Assembly: GCA_025677835.1 (NCBI GenBank)
Contig: JAIXMR010000010.1
Span: forward strand, 186,001-250,000
Origin: Sporodiniella umbellata
Taxonomy: Eukaryota; Mucoromycota; Mucoromycetes; Mucorales; Rhizopodaceae
DNA length: 64,000 bases
Direction: 5' to 3'
The first letter of the stretch is position 1, and every line of letters begins with the position of its first letter. The notes under the pieces are model-generated. The model searched no databases. It was not told the origin of the DNA and saw only the letters and a list, made by a program, of their open reading frames with translations. A program made the position numbers and the translations under genes. Below, one piece after another: positions 24,829-37,210 of the stretch.

Positions 24829-27800
24829 GATAAAATAAGTTTTAAAACGCAAATATGAAAAACAAAAGAATACACTTTTTAATGTAAATCTTATCGGACT
24901 CTTTTTCTGAGATGATGAACCCTTGTTAAGAGTCAGATCTCCATTTGTGACTCACAAATTGCTTGGTCCACCTTTCAGACAAACATTTTCTTGCTTTGTG
25001 TGATGTGTTTTTTCGCGTGAATTTTTCTGCTTACTTAATTTAAATATAGAGACTCTACGTGATTGTTTATTAACGTTTGGTTATTGTAAATTGCTGTAAA
25101 AAGCGTGTCGACTGAGCATACTCTAATACAATCTAAAAACAAGTAAAATTTGATGTTTGTAAACTCCTTCTCTGCGCTCAATCCTCTATTGGCTCCAATT
25201 GTTTTTTAGTATAACTGAGTTTAAAGTAAAGTGAGCTACAGCATTTATCAACGGAAGTAAAGATGTATTAGTTTTCACCAAAAATAAGAAAATAAGTAAT
25301 ATATCCTAGGTCAGTCGAGTTTTTTTTTATTCTTAAGCTTAGAAGTGCGTTTTAAAAAACCTGGTTTTGTAACGTACACTTTGTGTTGACTATAAGAAAA
25401 AAGCTTAGACACAGGAGATACTTTAGATATCTGCCAAAAAAAAAGAAACAGTGAACTTTAAAGGGCGCGAAGCTCCGTTTGAGCATAAAGGTACGGTTTT
25501 TCTCTATTCTGTAGAAATTACAAAGCGGAAATTTTTGAAACCCTTTTCATAAACCCTCCTATTGCAATGTTTCCCCATATATTTTTCTTTATTGGTCGCT
25601 TCTAATACAATTTAAATATTGGACAGCCAACTCTCTCGACGATTTATCATGAGATATTGGATCCAATGTGGGAGTGGCTTCTTTTTGTATGTTGGTTTTG
25701 TGTCAATTTTTTATGCTTTCTCTTAAATTAATGTAAACTATACAATTGAATTACTTTTATTCTTATATAGCTCTGAAATCAAATATAACTACCAAATACT
25801 ACCAAAGGAGTTTAGTCTTGTATTATTTTCATACGCCAAAGCAAAAGAATAAGTTGGACGGGTGGTTTTGTTTCACCTTTCACACTATGATATGTTTCAG
25901 CGAAAAAATATCCTCACAATTGCAGCTTAAAGCTTTTTTAGAAGGGGGTTTTGCTTGATAATGAACACAACTTTTGTAGCTACACCAGTCTGAAATTTTA
26001 CGTGCATGTCTAAAGTGGTAGACAATAGTCGCCAGTGGAGCTGTATATAAATACGTTTGCCACTACAGACAAATAGAAAAAACCGGTGTAGTAACCTTTA
26101 ATATGCACCTTTATATAAAAAGGAAAATTATAGATTTTGTTGAAAACTGTTTCTTCGTTTGTTTATTTACTCTGTCATTTCAAAAAGTCGTATCGCCAAA
26201 AAGAAAAAAAAAACATGTAAATGCGTACGGTACTTTTTTATTATACTGTACAAAATCTTCTTGATTAATGTCTATGGTTTGTATATTAACAAGAAATTTT
26301 TGCAATCTAACAAATATACACGGTTGATATATCTCCTTTCTCAACCATTTCCCCCGCCAGTTTATTAATAGCGTTTGCTAAACAGCGGAAATTATTGGTC
26401 AGTTTGGCAGCCAACGAATTGCATTAGCTTTTATTATATACATTAAACAGTGTACTTTAAATTACAACATATATTCGTGGCCCCCAAAAGCAATTAATGA
26501 CATTTTTATTTTTTTTTCCAAAAAAAACTATGATACTTTCTACTTTAACTATGCGAGAATAGTACCAAGTTTATTTCTTTTTTAAAGTAAGCCATCCTTT
26601 TGTAAAACATACAAAAACACCATTATGAAAAAATCAATTGTACTAAAACTCTAAAAAAAGTTAATAAAAAACAAAGGTGCATTTTTATTAGCTTTATATC
26701 TTATTAAACTGGGACAGCGATTATATTTGAAGTATCTGCACATAAAAAAGTGGGCTTAACCCTAAAACAAAAAAAGATTGTGAGTAAGAGTTCACATTAA
26801 AAAATAAAGCTCCCTTGTTTTTTTTTCTATTACACACGAGATGGGTTTTTATACAAAAAAGGGAAAAAGATACAAAGAAAGTCAACTCTCAAAAAGGCAG
26901 TACTTTTATGTTCCTTACCTCAATTTGTTTTTTTTTCTTTTAAGGTAGAAACTCACATTTTATTTTTATTTGTAATTAAAAAATTAACCAGATCTTTATC
27001 AATACTGACAAGCGCGAATTACTGCTTTTACTAAACTTACCTCCTTCTAAAGACATTGAGTAACAAAAGTAGTCTTACTCAATCAGGAGTTTCTGATACT
27101 TGTCATTTGATATATATTTAATAAAAGAAAATCAAAAGCAACAAACAAAAAAAAGTTAGTAAAGCAAAATCAATAAGTAGAACCATTAGAGTTGCTGCAG
27201 AGTAAATTGTTGTACACCCAAAATACCAAAGGTTTTTTTTCTGTTTTTTTTTCAACAATAAAAGTATGTTTGAATACATTTACCTTGTATTACAATCTGT
27301 CCTTTTCTTAAAAACGCTTCGTATATGCATCTGTTTTTAAAGACATGTCTTTGTCTTTGATTTAGAGGCTACGTACGCGTTGTTTAAACTTCCCAAGCAT
27401 TATACTGTCCGAGCAATCTCAAAGTTTAGAAAAAACACTAAACAATAAAACTTGTATTATTCTATAGTTAAAAAAAATACGGTATCAACTACTGTAAAAA
27501 AAAAAAAAAAAAAAGAACCAATAAAAAAAGCTAGTAGTTAAGTATGGCTTTTTTCTGAATTAGCGAAAGTAGAAATTAGCTGACTTACTAAATAAATCTA
27601 ACTCTATAAAGTATTCACTATTGTGCTTCAAAAAACCATATGTTACTATTGGGATATAAAAGTTTTAATATGAAGGTGTCAGATCAACATGCAATTGTTT
27701 AAAATATCATGGCATCAACAATCTTCTTTCGGCTTACTCCGTTAATGGTATAAATACTTGGCCCTATAAGACATACAATAAAGCCAATTAAAATAATACT

Positions 27801-28772
27801 ACTCTATTATGTGCTATCAATTTAACAGACTAAGATATCTAAAGCCAACAAAGAATAAATTGAGTTCAGAGTATGTATCAAAAAAAGGAGAGAAAGACTT
27901 TTTCTTTTTATTACAAACAATAAAAAAAAAGCCAAGGTAAAGTCGCCCATAAAGCTTTTTTCTATAACTCATATATATTGTCTATACTTGTTTGAAGCTG
28001 TATTTGTATTGATACATACTAAGAACATTGTCTGCCAGCCAGAGCAGGTGGTAGGGGAGAAGTGAAAACAGTAAAACTTTTGCAGCTGTACCTCCTTAAA
28101 CTAAACCTTTATGATTGTTATTAAGAAAAGCAAAATACTTGTGTTTGGCGATAAAAAAAAAACTTTGCCGTTTTCAGCTTCCAAAACGTTTACTAACAAT
28201 TTCAATACCAAGTTATAAAGCAATACACCAAAACGTTCCAAGTTTTTCAATGGCACAAAACAGTATATCAATCACTGAAACCAGTAAACTTTTTTTTTTT
28301 TCTTTTTCAATTCAAGGTGACAATATGCTCTATCCGGAACTGACACGTTAATTTTCAAACTGTTTTGCATTTTTAAACAACTAACCATTTCTTTTTTGTG
28401 AATCGTCAAATCCCACGTATTGGCTGTATAAAATAGCTTTAGAGCAAGATTAAGCTCTATCTGTGTTCTCTGAAAAGTAAACTATGTAAAAGATCAAATG
28501 TATCACCAAGTATCTCTTGTCAAACGATCTATACGAAGTGTAACATCATTGTTGCCAAATTCGGTTAGAATTTTTCAAAAAAGACAACAGTTCTCTTTCG
28601 ATTTCTGTCCTTTATACTCTTTTTTTTTTTTTTTTTTTTCAATATTAAACCGGATCCGCTTCTCCTTGGGGTTTTCTTTATTTAAATCGTAACTTTTCCA
28701 ATCATTTTTACACTCCTTCTCTTTCTATATATCACTTTACGTTCCTTAAAACCTTCCTGTCCTTTTATAACA
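24829..28772. other. 3.9 kb gene-free AT-rich region
   Basis: No exon, tRNA or mobile element was recognised on either strand. Open frames are all under 90 codons, dominated by Phe/Lys/Ile, and lack splice logic. A/T runs occur at 27496-27514 and 28620-28640. A C-rich patch is absent, unlike the gap at 41-46 kb. The last few hundred bases are the promoter of the GPI-protein gene (CT-rich tract just before its ATG). Confidence 0.45.
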
Positions 28773-29855
28773 ATGGTTAACATACTCACACTCGTTGGTG
28801 CCATATCTGCTATCGCACCTTTTGTTCATGCCTATGGCATGGTTGGACAAGTAGTTGATGCCGATAACTTTTGTGTATTCCTGCCACCTAAAGATTCCAA
28901 AAATCGCAATATCGCTGATACAGAATGGGAGGGTCAAGCCTTTTGTCGGGGAAACACGCCCAAAGCTACAAACGCTGGCAAGCTCAACAATGGATTTATC
29001 AAGTCAGCACATTTTCTGGCTACTGACACATTTGTCCAAGTTACAGGACAAATGGATCCATCTCAACAAAAACTGAATGCTACCGATGAAGGAGGCCAAT
29101 TCGACGTTAAGGCTCCCAAAGGATCCTCTTGCGCTGGCTGGAAATTCTATGTTAACCTAATTGAACCTGTGACCAAAACCTACTGTATGCGTTGCTGTGT
29201 AAGTTTATAGAGATACACAAAGTTAGGAGCAGCAAATTGAGTAATCAAATATATCTAGAACGATAACAGAACCTGTAATCGCGGCATTTCTGAAAAGGGC
29301 TGTTTCCATATTATTCCTGGAGATTACAGTGGGCCTTATGGCGATGTGAGTAACGGCTATCCTAACGATAGTGAGGCCGCTGCTAGTTCTGGAGGTGCCT
29401 CGGTTGCCAAAACGACCAGCGCTGTCGAAAAAGCAAAAACTAAGACTATCAAAGCGACTACAACCGCAACTACCAGTAAGCCTGTTACTACAAAAGTGTC
29501 CACCCGAGCTGAAGCACATGTTAAAACCCAAGCTACTCAAACTACTTTGGCGATTACCACCACGCAAACCTCTATTTCCATCCAAACAATCGCTACCACG
29601 ACGCAGACATTGCCAAAAATAACTCAAAATGCAATTGCAGTTGATTCCATTTCCTCCTCTAGCACGGAATCCACATCCAATTTTGGATCCTCTTCAAAAT
29701 TAGAATCTTCTGAGACCAGCCAATCCAAGAGCTCAAATGTAGCATTAGGAGCTAACGATGAAGTGACTGTTCAATCTGTCAGTGGAGTAGACGTTTTCAA
29801 GCCTGCTTTTGGAGCTATTGCATGCACCATAGGCGCTGCCCTTTTATTGTTCTAA
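28773..29855 (+). CDS. Secreted GPI-anchored Cys-rich/Ser-Thr-rich surface protein
   Basis: Two exons (28773-29198, 29259-29855) give 340 aa. A signal peptide (MVNILTLVGAISAIAPFVHA) is followed by a roughly 170-residue domain with paired cysteines (FCRGNTPKATNAG, SSCAGWKFYVNL, YCMRCC-NDNRTCNRG, KGCFHIIPGDYSGPYGD). Next comes a Thr/Ser/Lys-rich stalk with dense TTT, KTQATQTT and SSSSTES runs, and a terminal hydrophobic tail (AFGAIACTIGAALLLF) typical of GPI attachment. The globular domain recurs in fungal surface glycoproteins, but I do not know an assigned activity. The stalk is expected to be O-mannosylated. It is convergent with the chitin deacetylase gene, another cell-wall protein. Confidence 0.75.
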
Positions 29856-30424
29856 CGAGTACCAGAGTTTTTCGAATAATGCGTTCGTGTACTTTTATGA
29901 TATTTTTATTGTGTAAAACGTTTATTTTATCCTTCCTCTTTAATACTATAATAAACAATTGTGCAGAGATGCCATTGGTGATGTTTGCCCCTATACTTGA
30001 AAAAAAAAAAAAAAAAAAACAGTTGCATGCCTTTATGTATTCAGCACTATTTTTATTTTTTTATACTTTTAATTTTAAATGGCCAACCCCCTTAGGGCTA
30101 TGAAGGAGAAATAAGAGAGTAAAAGAAAAAAAGGGGAAAGGAACAGAATATATATATATATATATCTATGAAAGTTTGTTTAGGGCTCAGTCTAGATCTT
30201 AGCCTATAATTCCAATAAGACGAAAAGCGGAAAATCGCTTTTTTTTTTTTTTTTAAAGAAAAAATAGTTTACAGTCTATAGGGTTCATTTTTATTAAACT
30301 GTGGGGTGTCTTTTTCTGAGCTTGTCTAGCGTCTAAAAAATTTGCGATTTGTAGAGTTTGTTTCTTTATGTAGTAAAGCTAGGATTGTGGATGTCTATAG
30401 TTACAATCCAAGGCATATAAAAAA
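29856..30424. other. Convergent intergenic region with homopolymers
   Basis: About 570 bases between convergent stops, with a poly-A run at 30001-30019, a (TA)n tract near 30150-30167 and a T run at 30239-30254. No gene recognised. Confidence 0.45.
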
Positions 30425-32025
30425 TCAAACGAGAGCGCATACTAGAGCAATCAAGCCAGCCCAAATAGCTGTATATCCAATGATATGAGAGGCATCGCTC
30501 TTGAAGATACTCTTTCCAATAATGTTTTTCTTGCTGACAGTGGGCGTTCCGGCAGCTTTAACTGAAGTGACTACTCTAGGGTCAACAGAAGAAGGGCCGG
30601 GGAATTTTTGAACGTTGGAAGGAGTAGGCATGTTCTTGGACATAGCGTTATCTACTGGCGCAGCAGATGATCCAGGTTTAACTGCAGAGTTTGCAGAGTC
30701 CATAGCTCCGTCTGCAGAAGCTCCAAGCCGGCCGTATGGGTCACTATCGCCGAGACAGGCGGCTGAAGTAAGCAGTGTATAGTTTCCGTTCTGTAGGGCT
30801 TCAACAATACTAGGTATTTGTTGAATAGAAACTTGATACAAGTCTATAATAACGATTAGAAAAAATTTTCTTTGTGTGTGTATGTTTTTTTTTTTTTTTT
30901 TTTTTTTTTTTGCAATGCGTTACCATGCTGCAAGCTGATAAATCCAAGATCAGAATGGATATTCAAGTTGCTATTCTTTTCGTCAATTACTTTCTGGAAA
31001 GAACCTTGGATAAGCTCAGGTCCTTCAGCAATCATGTGAACATTATAATCTGTAGGATCAACATTCCACATAAGAACTTTGTAGCCCATTTGCTTCAACA
31101 ATGCTTTCACACGTTGATCAGCTTCACCATAAGGAGGACGAATATATTTTGGTTTAACGCCGATGGCCTTTTCGATGGCATCCTCTGTAGCACGTATTTC
31201 GTATACGATATCTTCGTTACTAAGACTCATCAAGTGAGCGTGAGAGTAAGTATGAGAGGCAATTTGGTGCCCTGCTTCGTAAGCACGTTTGATAACGTCC
31301 GGGTATTTTTTGGCGTGTGCACCCATGACGCAAAAGGTAGCTTTGACGTTCAAATTGTCCAAAATATCTAACAATTCGTTTGTAAACTCACTGGGTCCAT
31401 CGTCAAACGTTAAAGACCAGGTACGTTCCTTAGGACAGCCATAGACATCCTCAGGAGTAGCCATATTTCCACATGTTTCAAAACACTTGTCGTTGTCTGA
31501 TCCGTCACATTTAGCAGATTCACAAACGCCAGAACCTACTGGGCGCACAGACCCTGTAATCACACTAAAGTCAATGTCCGCCAACCAAGCTACGTTCTTT
31601 GGTGTCAAGTATTCAGGATCAATATCACCGCCCTCTTCGGCCATTTTTATTTGGCTCTCGCCTTCCTGGAACTTGGGGTATTTTACACCCTCTCCAAATT
31701 TTGCAGCAGGGTTGATCTCTTCTACTTTGGGAGGTGCCTCTGCTTCTTCTACTTTGAGCGGCGCCTCTGTTTCCTCTACTTTGGGAGGTTTTTCAGCTTC
31801 TTCAAACTGGGGGAATTTCTCTACTTCTTCAAATCCTTGACTTTTATCACTTTCTTCAAATTTAGAGTAGCTATCACTCTCTTCAAACTTGGAATAGCTT
31901 TCAATCTCATCTTCCTCTTCGAATTCTTCATCCAAATCGTCATCTCGCTTGGAAGTAGCGTTGACAACTACGAGCATCACCAAAAAGAGAAGAAGGAGCA
32001 AGTAAAAACGTTTAATGCTGAACAT
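30425..32025 (-). CDS. Chitin deacetylase / polysaccharide deacetylase (CE4), GPI-anchored
   Basis: Two exons (30924-32025, 30425-30843) give 506 aa. A signal peptide (FYLLLLLFLVMLVVVNA) is followed by about 100 residues of acidic degenerate repeats (EEAEKPPKVEETEAPLKVEE). The NodB domain carries all CE4 motifs: SLTFDDGP (catalytic base and metal Asp), SHTYSHAHL (metal His pair), RPPYGEAD, MWNVDPTDY and SLQHD. The last His is completed across the intron. A Ser/Pro-rich tail ends in IIGYTAIWAGLIALVCALV, a GPI signal. The enzyme converts chitin to chitosan, a major Mucorales wall polymer. The 80-nt intron has a 27-base T run. The acidic repeat block is unusual. Confidence 0.92.
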
Positions 32026-32513
32026 AGATAAGACGAATGAGTAGAGTGATTACTAAAAAAGTGGTAAAAGGAAAAAAATGGAAAAAACGAGAGAGAATTG
32101 TTTGTCTTGTAAGGCTTTTTTATACTAGCCTTCTTCTTTTTTTTTTCGAGAATAGTCTTGTTTTCAAAAGAACCATTAACAGTCTGCGGTTAATATTGTG
32201 ACAAATCAAATGTAAGGGCATGACAGAAAAGTAATAAAATGTTTGCGGATCGTCTTCTTATTTGCTCGAGTCAGACCCATTTAACTGTAATCAAGAGTTT
32301 GTTGTGTTGTTTTATGTTATTCAAGTAAGCACTCGAGAAAGTGGAACGGGTAGGCATAACTTGTTTTATGAATATTTCCCGAGGATGAAAAGGGAATCGG
32401 AATTTTAGTAGGTTTATTATTCGGACTATCCTTTTTTTTTTTTTTTTTTTTTTTTCTATCGCATTAGGAGAATTATAGAGAATGAAAAGAAAAAAGAAAG
32501 AGAGGAGGGAATA

Positions 32514-32544
<31 letters not shown>

Positions 32545-32674
32545 GTTACTATTATTGTTGTGGTTATTGTTGTTGTAATTATTGAATTTTCTTGTGTTCT
32601 AGTGTTGGTGTGGAATGATCTCTAATAGAACGAATGAGTAAACGATTCACGTTAGGAAGCGTAGTTATGCCTTT
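32026..32674. other. Intergenic region with ATT-repeat
   Basis: About 650 bases between the deacetylase start and the ceramide synthase stop. It contains the deacetylase promoter, a T run at 32431-32456 and a perfect (ATT)n microsatellite at about 32516-32544. No gene seen. Confidence 0.5.
32516..32544. repeat. (ATT)n microsatellite
   Basis: About nine uninterrupted ATT units, then degenerate units continuing to about 32585. It probably lies in the 3'-UTR or downstream of the ceramide synthase gene. Confidence 0.9.
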
Positions 32675-33860
32675 TTACCCTTCAATCTTTTCAATAAGTG
32701 GGTTTTCGGTTTCGTCTTCATCGTCCGACCGTTCGTCTTTGGCTTCGGGTTCTGTGGCAATTCTGTAAAGGACTTTGAAAATCATAGCCGTCCAGAATAA
32801 AATGAGCAGATACAGTCCGATCATGAGTCCGGCAATAATGTACTTTACAAAATGAGGGAACCATTGGCCTTGAAGGGGGTCCAGCTTGAACTGAGGTACG
32901 TATAGTTCAGGTTCAGTCAAAGTTGACCAAATGATACGGCCATAGAGATAGACGCGAGTGTACATCCATGAGAAAAACATCAAGACAAAGGCTGTATTAC
33001 ACAGAATGCCCGGAGATATATAGTTTAAGGTTTTTGCCAACTGTCAAACAAATTAATAAAATAAACACACAGCGTTTTTTTAAACTCACGGCCAGAATAG
33101 TATCGGGCAAGTCCATACAGACAAAGACCGCGTTTCCTACGCGAGTAAAGTTACAGAAGTAGCTGAGACTGACAAGCAACAAGGTATTGATGTGGTGCAT
33201 CACCAGCTCTTTGTAGTCTTTGCGGGGTGCTTCAATCTGTAGCACAAAAATTTGCTGTAGCCAGTAAGCGAACTGGATGAGGTAATAGTACTTGAAAGAA
33301 GCAGTGTAGTCCATCACGGGGTAGTCACGCCAGAAATAGGTGGTGTCAAAAAACCACGGTTCGTTGTACATCACATACTATGCAGGGATGTCAGTTATAA
33401 CGCATCACTCATTGGTAACTTACAAGGCCAAACGAAAACCCAAACCCATAATACAAAAACGACCATGACTGCTCTGCAAATCTTTGGTATTTTTTAGCAG
33501 ACACTCTGTGGCGCTTAGCAAACGGTATCAGTACATAATCCATCACGATGGCTCGAAGAGCAGTAAAGACGCAAATATAAAAGAAGAGAAAGGTAACGTC
33601 CCATGCGCTCTTTTCGTATCGGCCGTCTTTTCTTTCATTACTGATCAATACAAAGCGCTTGAAACCGGGAAAACCAAGAAGGTAGCCTGCAAAGATGACA
33701 AGGATCGTCTTCAGTGGAATCTCTATAGGAACGAATGAGAAACTGAGTTGTTAACCTTCAGCATATACTTACCGATCTGGTGTTTAGCCAAATAGTTTGT
33801 AAACTTTTTGACAGAAGAGACTTTCTTTACTTTTGTTGAATCTCCTGTGTCTGTTCTCAT
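32675..33860 (-). CDS. LAG1: Ceramide synthase (LAG1/LAC1 family)
   Basis: Four exons (33773-33860, 33424-33722, 33090-33377, 32675-33040) give 346 aa. The TLC domain carries the Lag1p motif: MHHINTLLLVSLSYFCNFT, with the catalytic His pair, then RVGNAVFVCMDLPDTILA and LAKTLNYISPGILCNTAFV. Several membrane helices are evident. An acidic C-terminus (KDERSDDEDETENPL) resembles the CK2-phosphorylated tail of other ceramide synthases. It condenses sphingoid bases with fatty acyl-CoA in the ER. The start codon is 401 bp from that of the divergent GSH1 gene. No homeobox-like insert is seen before the TLC domain. Confidence 0.95.
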
Positions 33861-34261
33861 TACAAATAAAAGTAAAAAAAAAAAGTCAAAAGAAAAAAAA
33901 TTAACTGGAATAGAATAGTTCAAAGCTTTACATGAAAATTGAAAACCAGACGAAAAAAATAGGATGGAGTTCACTGACCAGAATAAAAAAAAAAGAAGAA
34001 AAAAAGAAAGCAAAAAACAAGCCAATCATGTTGGGTCCTACTATTTGTTCTATGAGGCACGCCATTGTTAGAAGAATTAAGAAAAAAAAAAAAAAGAGAA
34101 ACCCATGATGATTGGTCCAACTTCTTGGTGAATCCGTTCCATTTGTCAGCAAAAGGGCATCAAGATACAACCGCAAGCCACCCTTCGTTTCTATATGTAT
34201 CAGAAAAAAAAATCCCTTTTTTCTCTTTCTCTTTTCCAAAACCTATCTTTTCTATTTCTTC
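33861..34261. promoter_or_regulatory. Divergent promoter region LAG1 / GSH1
   Basis: About 400 bases between divergent start codons with several A-tracts and a CT-rich stretch just before the GSH1 ATG (34208-34248). Regulatory role inferred from position. Confidence 0.45.
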
Positions 34262-36454
34262 ATGGGTCTTTTATCGCTAGGTACTCCACTTGTATGGAAC
34301 GAAGCCAAGGAATATGCTGATCATGTCAGAACACATGGTATCGAGCAGTTCTTAAACATCTACAACAGCCAAAAAGACAAGGTCTGTAAAGAGCTTTTGT
34401 GGGGAGATGAGGTAAGGGAACCATCCAGAGAGCGTTTGTCTGCATGTATCTGTACTGATTGATGATTGTGTAGGTGGAGTATCTTGTAGTCAAGTTTGAA
34501 GAAAACAAAACAAGGCTATCTTTACGAGCCTTTGATATTCTGGAAAAGTTGGAAAAGCCAGAGCGTGATTATTTGGCAAAAAAGACAGAGTAAGATGATT
34601 AATGTATACTTCGGTCTCTCTAAAAATCAAACCAAAAAAAAACTTAAAAAGACGGGAGCCTGATGCATTGTGGAGACCAGAATATGGAAGATATATGATT
34701 GAGGGAACACCAGGTGTGCCTTATGGTGAGACGTTGGCTGATTTGTTGACAGTGGAGCCCAGTATGTTGCTAAGAAGAAAGTTAGCGCATGAAGCTATGA
34801 ATGCCGATGAAAGGGTAGTCACCTTGGTGAACTATCCACGTCTGGGCTGCCCTGACGAGTTGGAACCCAATCTTGAGCCCAATGGCTCTGCATGCCAAAG
34901 TCTGTTTGTACCCGATCAGGTTATCAACCCTCACGCTCGATTCCCGTAAGTCAAAATCAATACAGACAGCATACTCACTCAAACTTATAGTACTCTCACC
35001 GCCAACATTCGCCGAAGAAGAGGCAGCAAAGTGAAGATTAACATGCCTATATTCAAAGACGTCAATACACCCCAGCCTTTTATCGATCCTACTATTCCTT
35101 GGGACCGTGAGCTATTCGAACACGATAAGGAGGCAAAATTGGGCGCTGCCTTACCTGATCATATCTATATGGATGCCATGGTATTTGGAATGGGATGCTG
35201 TTGCTTACAAATCACCTTCCAGGCTAGAAACATTGATGAGGGACGAATGCTCTATGACCGATTAGCTCCTGTAACCCCTATTATGGTAAGAGTAACCCAG
35301 AAAAAAAAAAAAAAGTTATGGTTTCACTAATATGGCGCTATTATCATAGATGGCTCTCTCAGCTAATTCACCTATTTTTAGAGGCTATCTGGCTGACGTA
35401 GATACCCGCTGGAATGTAATTTCAGCCAGTGTAGACGATCGAACATTGGAAGAAAGAGGCAAAAAGGTATGTCTGTTTCAAAGGGACAAAAGGGTTGGCT
35501 AACGGATAATCTATTTAGACACTCGTCCATGACCGTTTTGTGATCAACAAATCTAGATATGATTCCATTGATTCCTATTTATCCAACGATACTGATTATA
35601 AACCAGAATATGACGATCTGGACTTGGTATACGATGAGGATATCTATAAGAAACTCAAGAAGAACCAAGTGGACGATAAACTTGCCAGACATATTGCGCA
35701 TCTATTTATCCGAGATCCCTTGGTTATCTTCAAAGAACTACTAGATATAGACGACACCATTTCATCAGATCATTTTGAGGTAAAAGAAATACACAAAGAA
35801 AAAGAGCGTTGGCCATTGACAAGAAAGCTATAGAACCTTCAATCTACAAACTGGCAAAACATGCGTTTCAAACCACCACCACCCAACTCCAACATTGGCT
35901 GGAGAATTGAATTCCGTACAATGGAGGTTCAACTTTCTGATTTTGAGAACGCTGCCTACACTGTCTTTACCACTCTACTTACACGTACAATCCTTAAGTT
36001 TGGTCTTAACTTCTATATTCCCATAAGCCAAATAGATCAAAATATGCAGACTGCGCATAACCGCAACGCTGTTTTGGATGACACATTCTACTTTAGAAAG
36101 AACGTGCTTCCTGGGCAAGCTGAAGCAAAGAGCGAACGTATGACTATCAACGAAATCATCAACGGAAAAGACGACTTTATTGGTCTTGTTCCTCTAGTTC
36201 ACAAGTACCTAGATAGTATGCAAGACAACGAAAGTCGACCTACGTTGAACAAGTATCTCAGCTTGATTAGTAAGAGAGCAAGCGGGGAGCTGATGACAGG
36301 TGCTGCCTATCTCCGACAATTCGTTACTCAACACCCTGCTTATAAACACGACTCTGTTGTATCACCTGAGATCACCTTTGATTTGGTAAAACGCGCGGCC
36401 GATATTGGCACAGGTGTATACATAGCCCCAGAGTTAGTGGGCAATTTTATTTAA
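34262..36454 (+). CDS. GSH1: Glutamate-cysteine ligase catalytic subunit
   Basis: Seven exons (34262-34411, 34474-34589, 34652-34945, 34991-35285, 35350-35466, 35519-35779, 35834-36454) give 617 aa. It matches eukaryotic GCL throughout: [129 protein letters not shown] and [12 protein letters not shown]. The enzyme performs the rate-limiting ATP-dependent first step of glutathione synthesis in the cytosol. Length is close to human GCLC (637 aa). No regulatory subunit is visible in the window. It is convergent with the PP2A B'' gene. Confidence 0.97.
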
Positions 36455-36510
36455 ATACCATTATTATTAATAATAACAATAAAAAAAAGGAAAGTAAACT
36501 ATATATATAT

Positions 36511-36532
36511 GTATATATACGCGTATATATAC
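36511..36532. repeat. Perfect 22-nt palindrome in TA-rich tract between convergent genes
   Basis: GTATATATAC-GC-GTATATATAC is its own reverse complement, and it sits in a longer TA-rich run (36500-36540). It lies in the 118-bp gap between the GSH1 and PP2A B'' stop codons. It could form a cruciform or serve both 3' ends; function is inferred only from position. Confidence 0.8.
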
Positions 36533-36572
36533 GTATATATTGTGCGTCTGTAGAATGTTTTTAAAAATGGGC

Positions 36573-37179
36573 TTAGGCTGAATACCAGATCCAGTACTGC
36601 TCTTCCTCACTCTTTTCTTGCTCATCAGGCTGTAGGTTGGGCGTTGTTGGCATACTACTAGGCTCGCTTTCATCTGCTGATTCCTCTTCTATGGAACCCA
36701 AAAGGAGTTTAAAACAAGAACCACGAAATATCACCTTGCTGTCTTACCTTCAACTTGTTTGTTTTCTTTCTCTGTAAGGTGCACTGACCAGTCGTCTTCT
36801 TGTTCATTTGAAACTAGCGCTTGATACTCTTGATCTGCAAATTCGTCCCAAGAGCTAAGCAACTTCAAAGTCAATCGATTTTGCTCCTTTGTGTGTGTGT
36901 GTGTGTTTTTTTTATATATAACAAACCCAAGCGTAAAAGGCTCCATGAGGTACATATCAGGTGAGTTGGCTTTTTTTTCATTCAATTGCCGGTTAGCGCG
37001 ATAGACGGTTTGATATGCGTCATGAATCTGGAACTTATCAAAGTTCAAGAAGGTATCGAAAAACTTCTCTGCAATAAAGCCATTCTTTTTTAAGTCTCCT
37101 AGTCGAAATTGGCTCGGTACTACAGGCTGAATAAGATCGTTCCTGTAAACAACTGTGAGTTACTGTACAATTCTATGGG

Positions 37180-37210
<31 letters not shown>

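Noticed and set aside
31651..32031. 126-codon plus-strand frame opposite the deacetylase N-terminus
   Set aside because: A mirror of the acidic repeat codons on the minus strand; no independent evidence.
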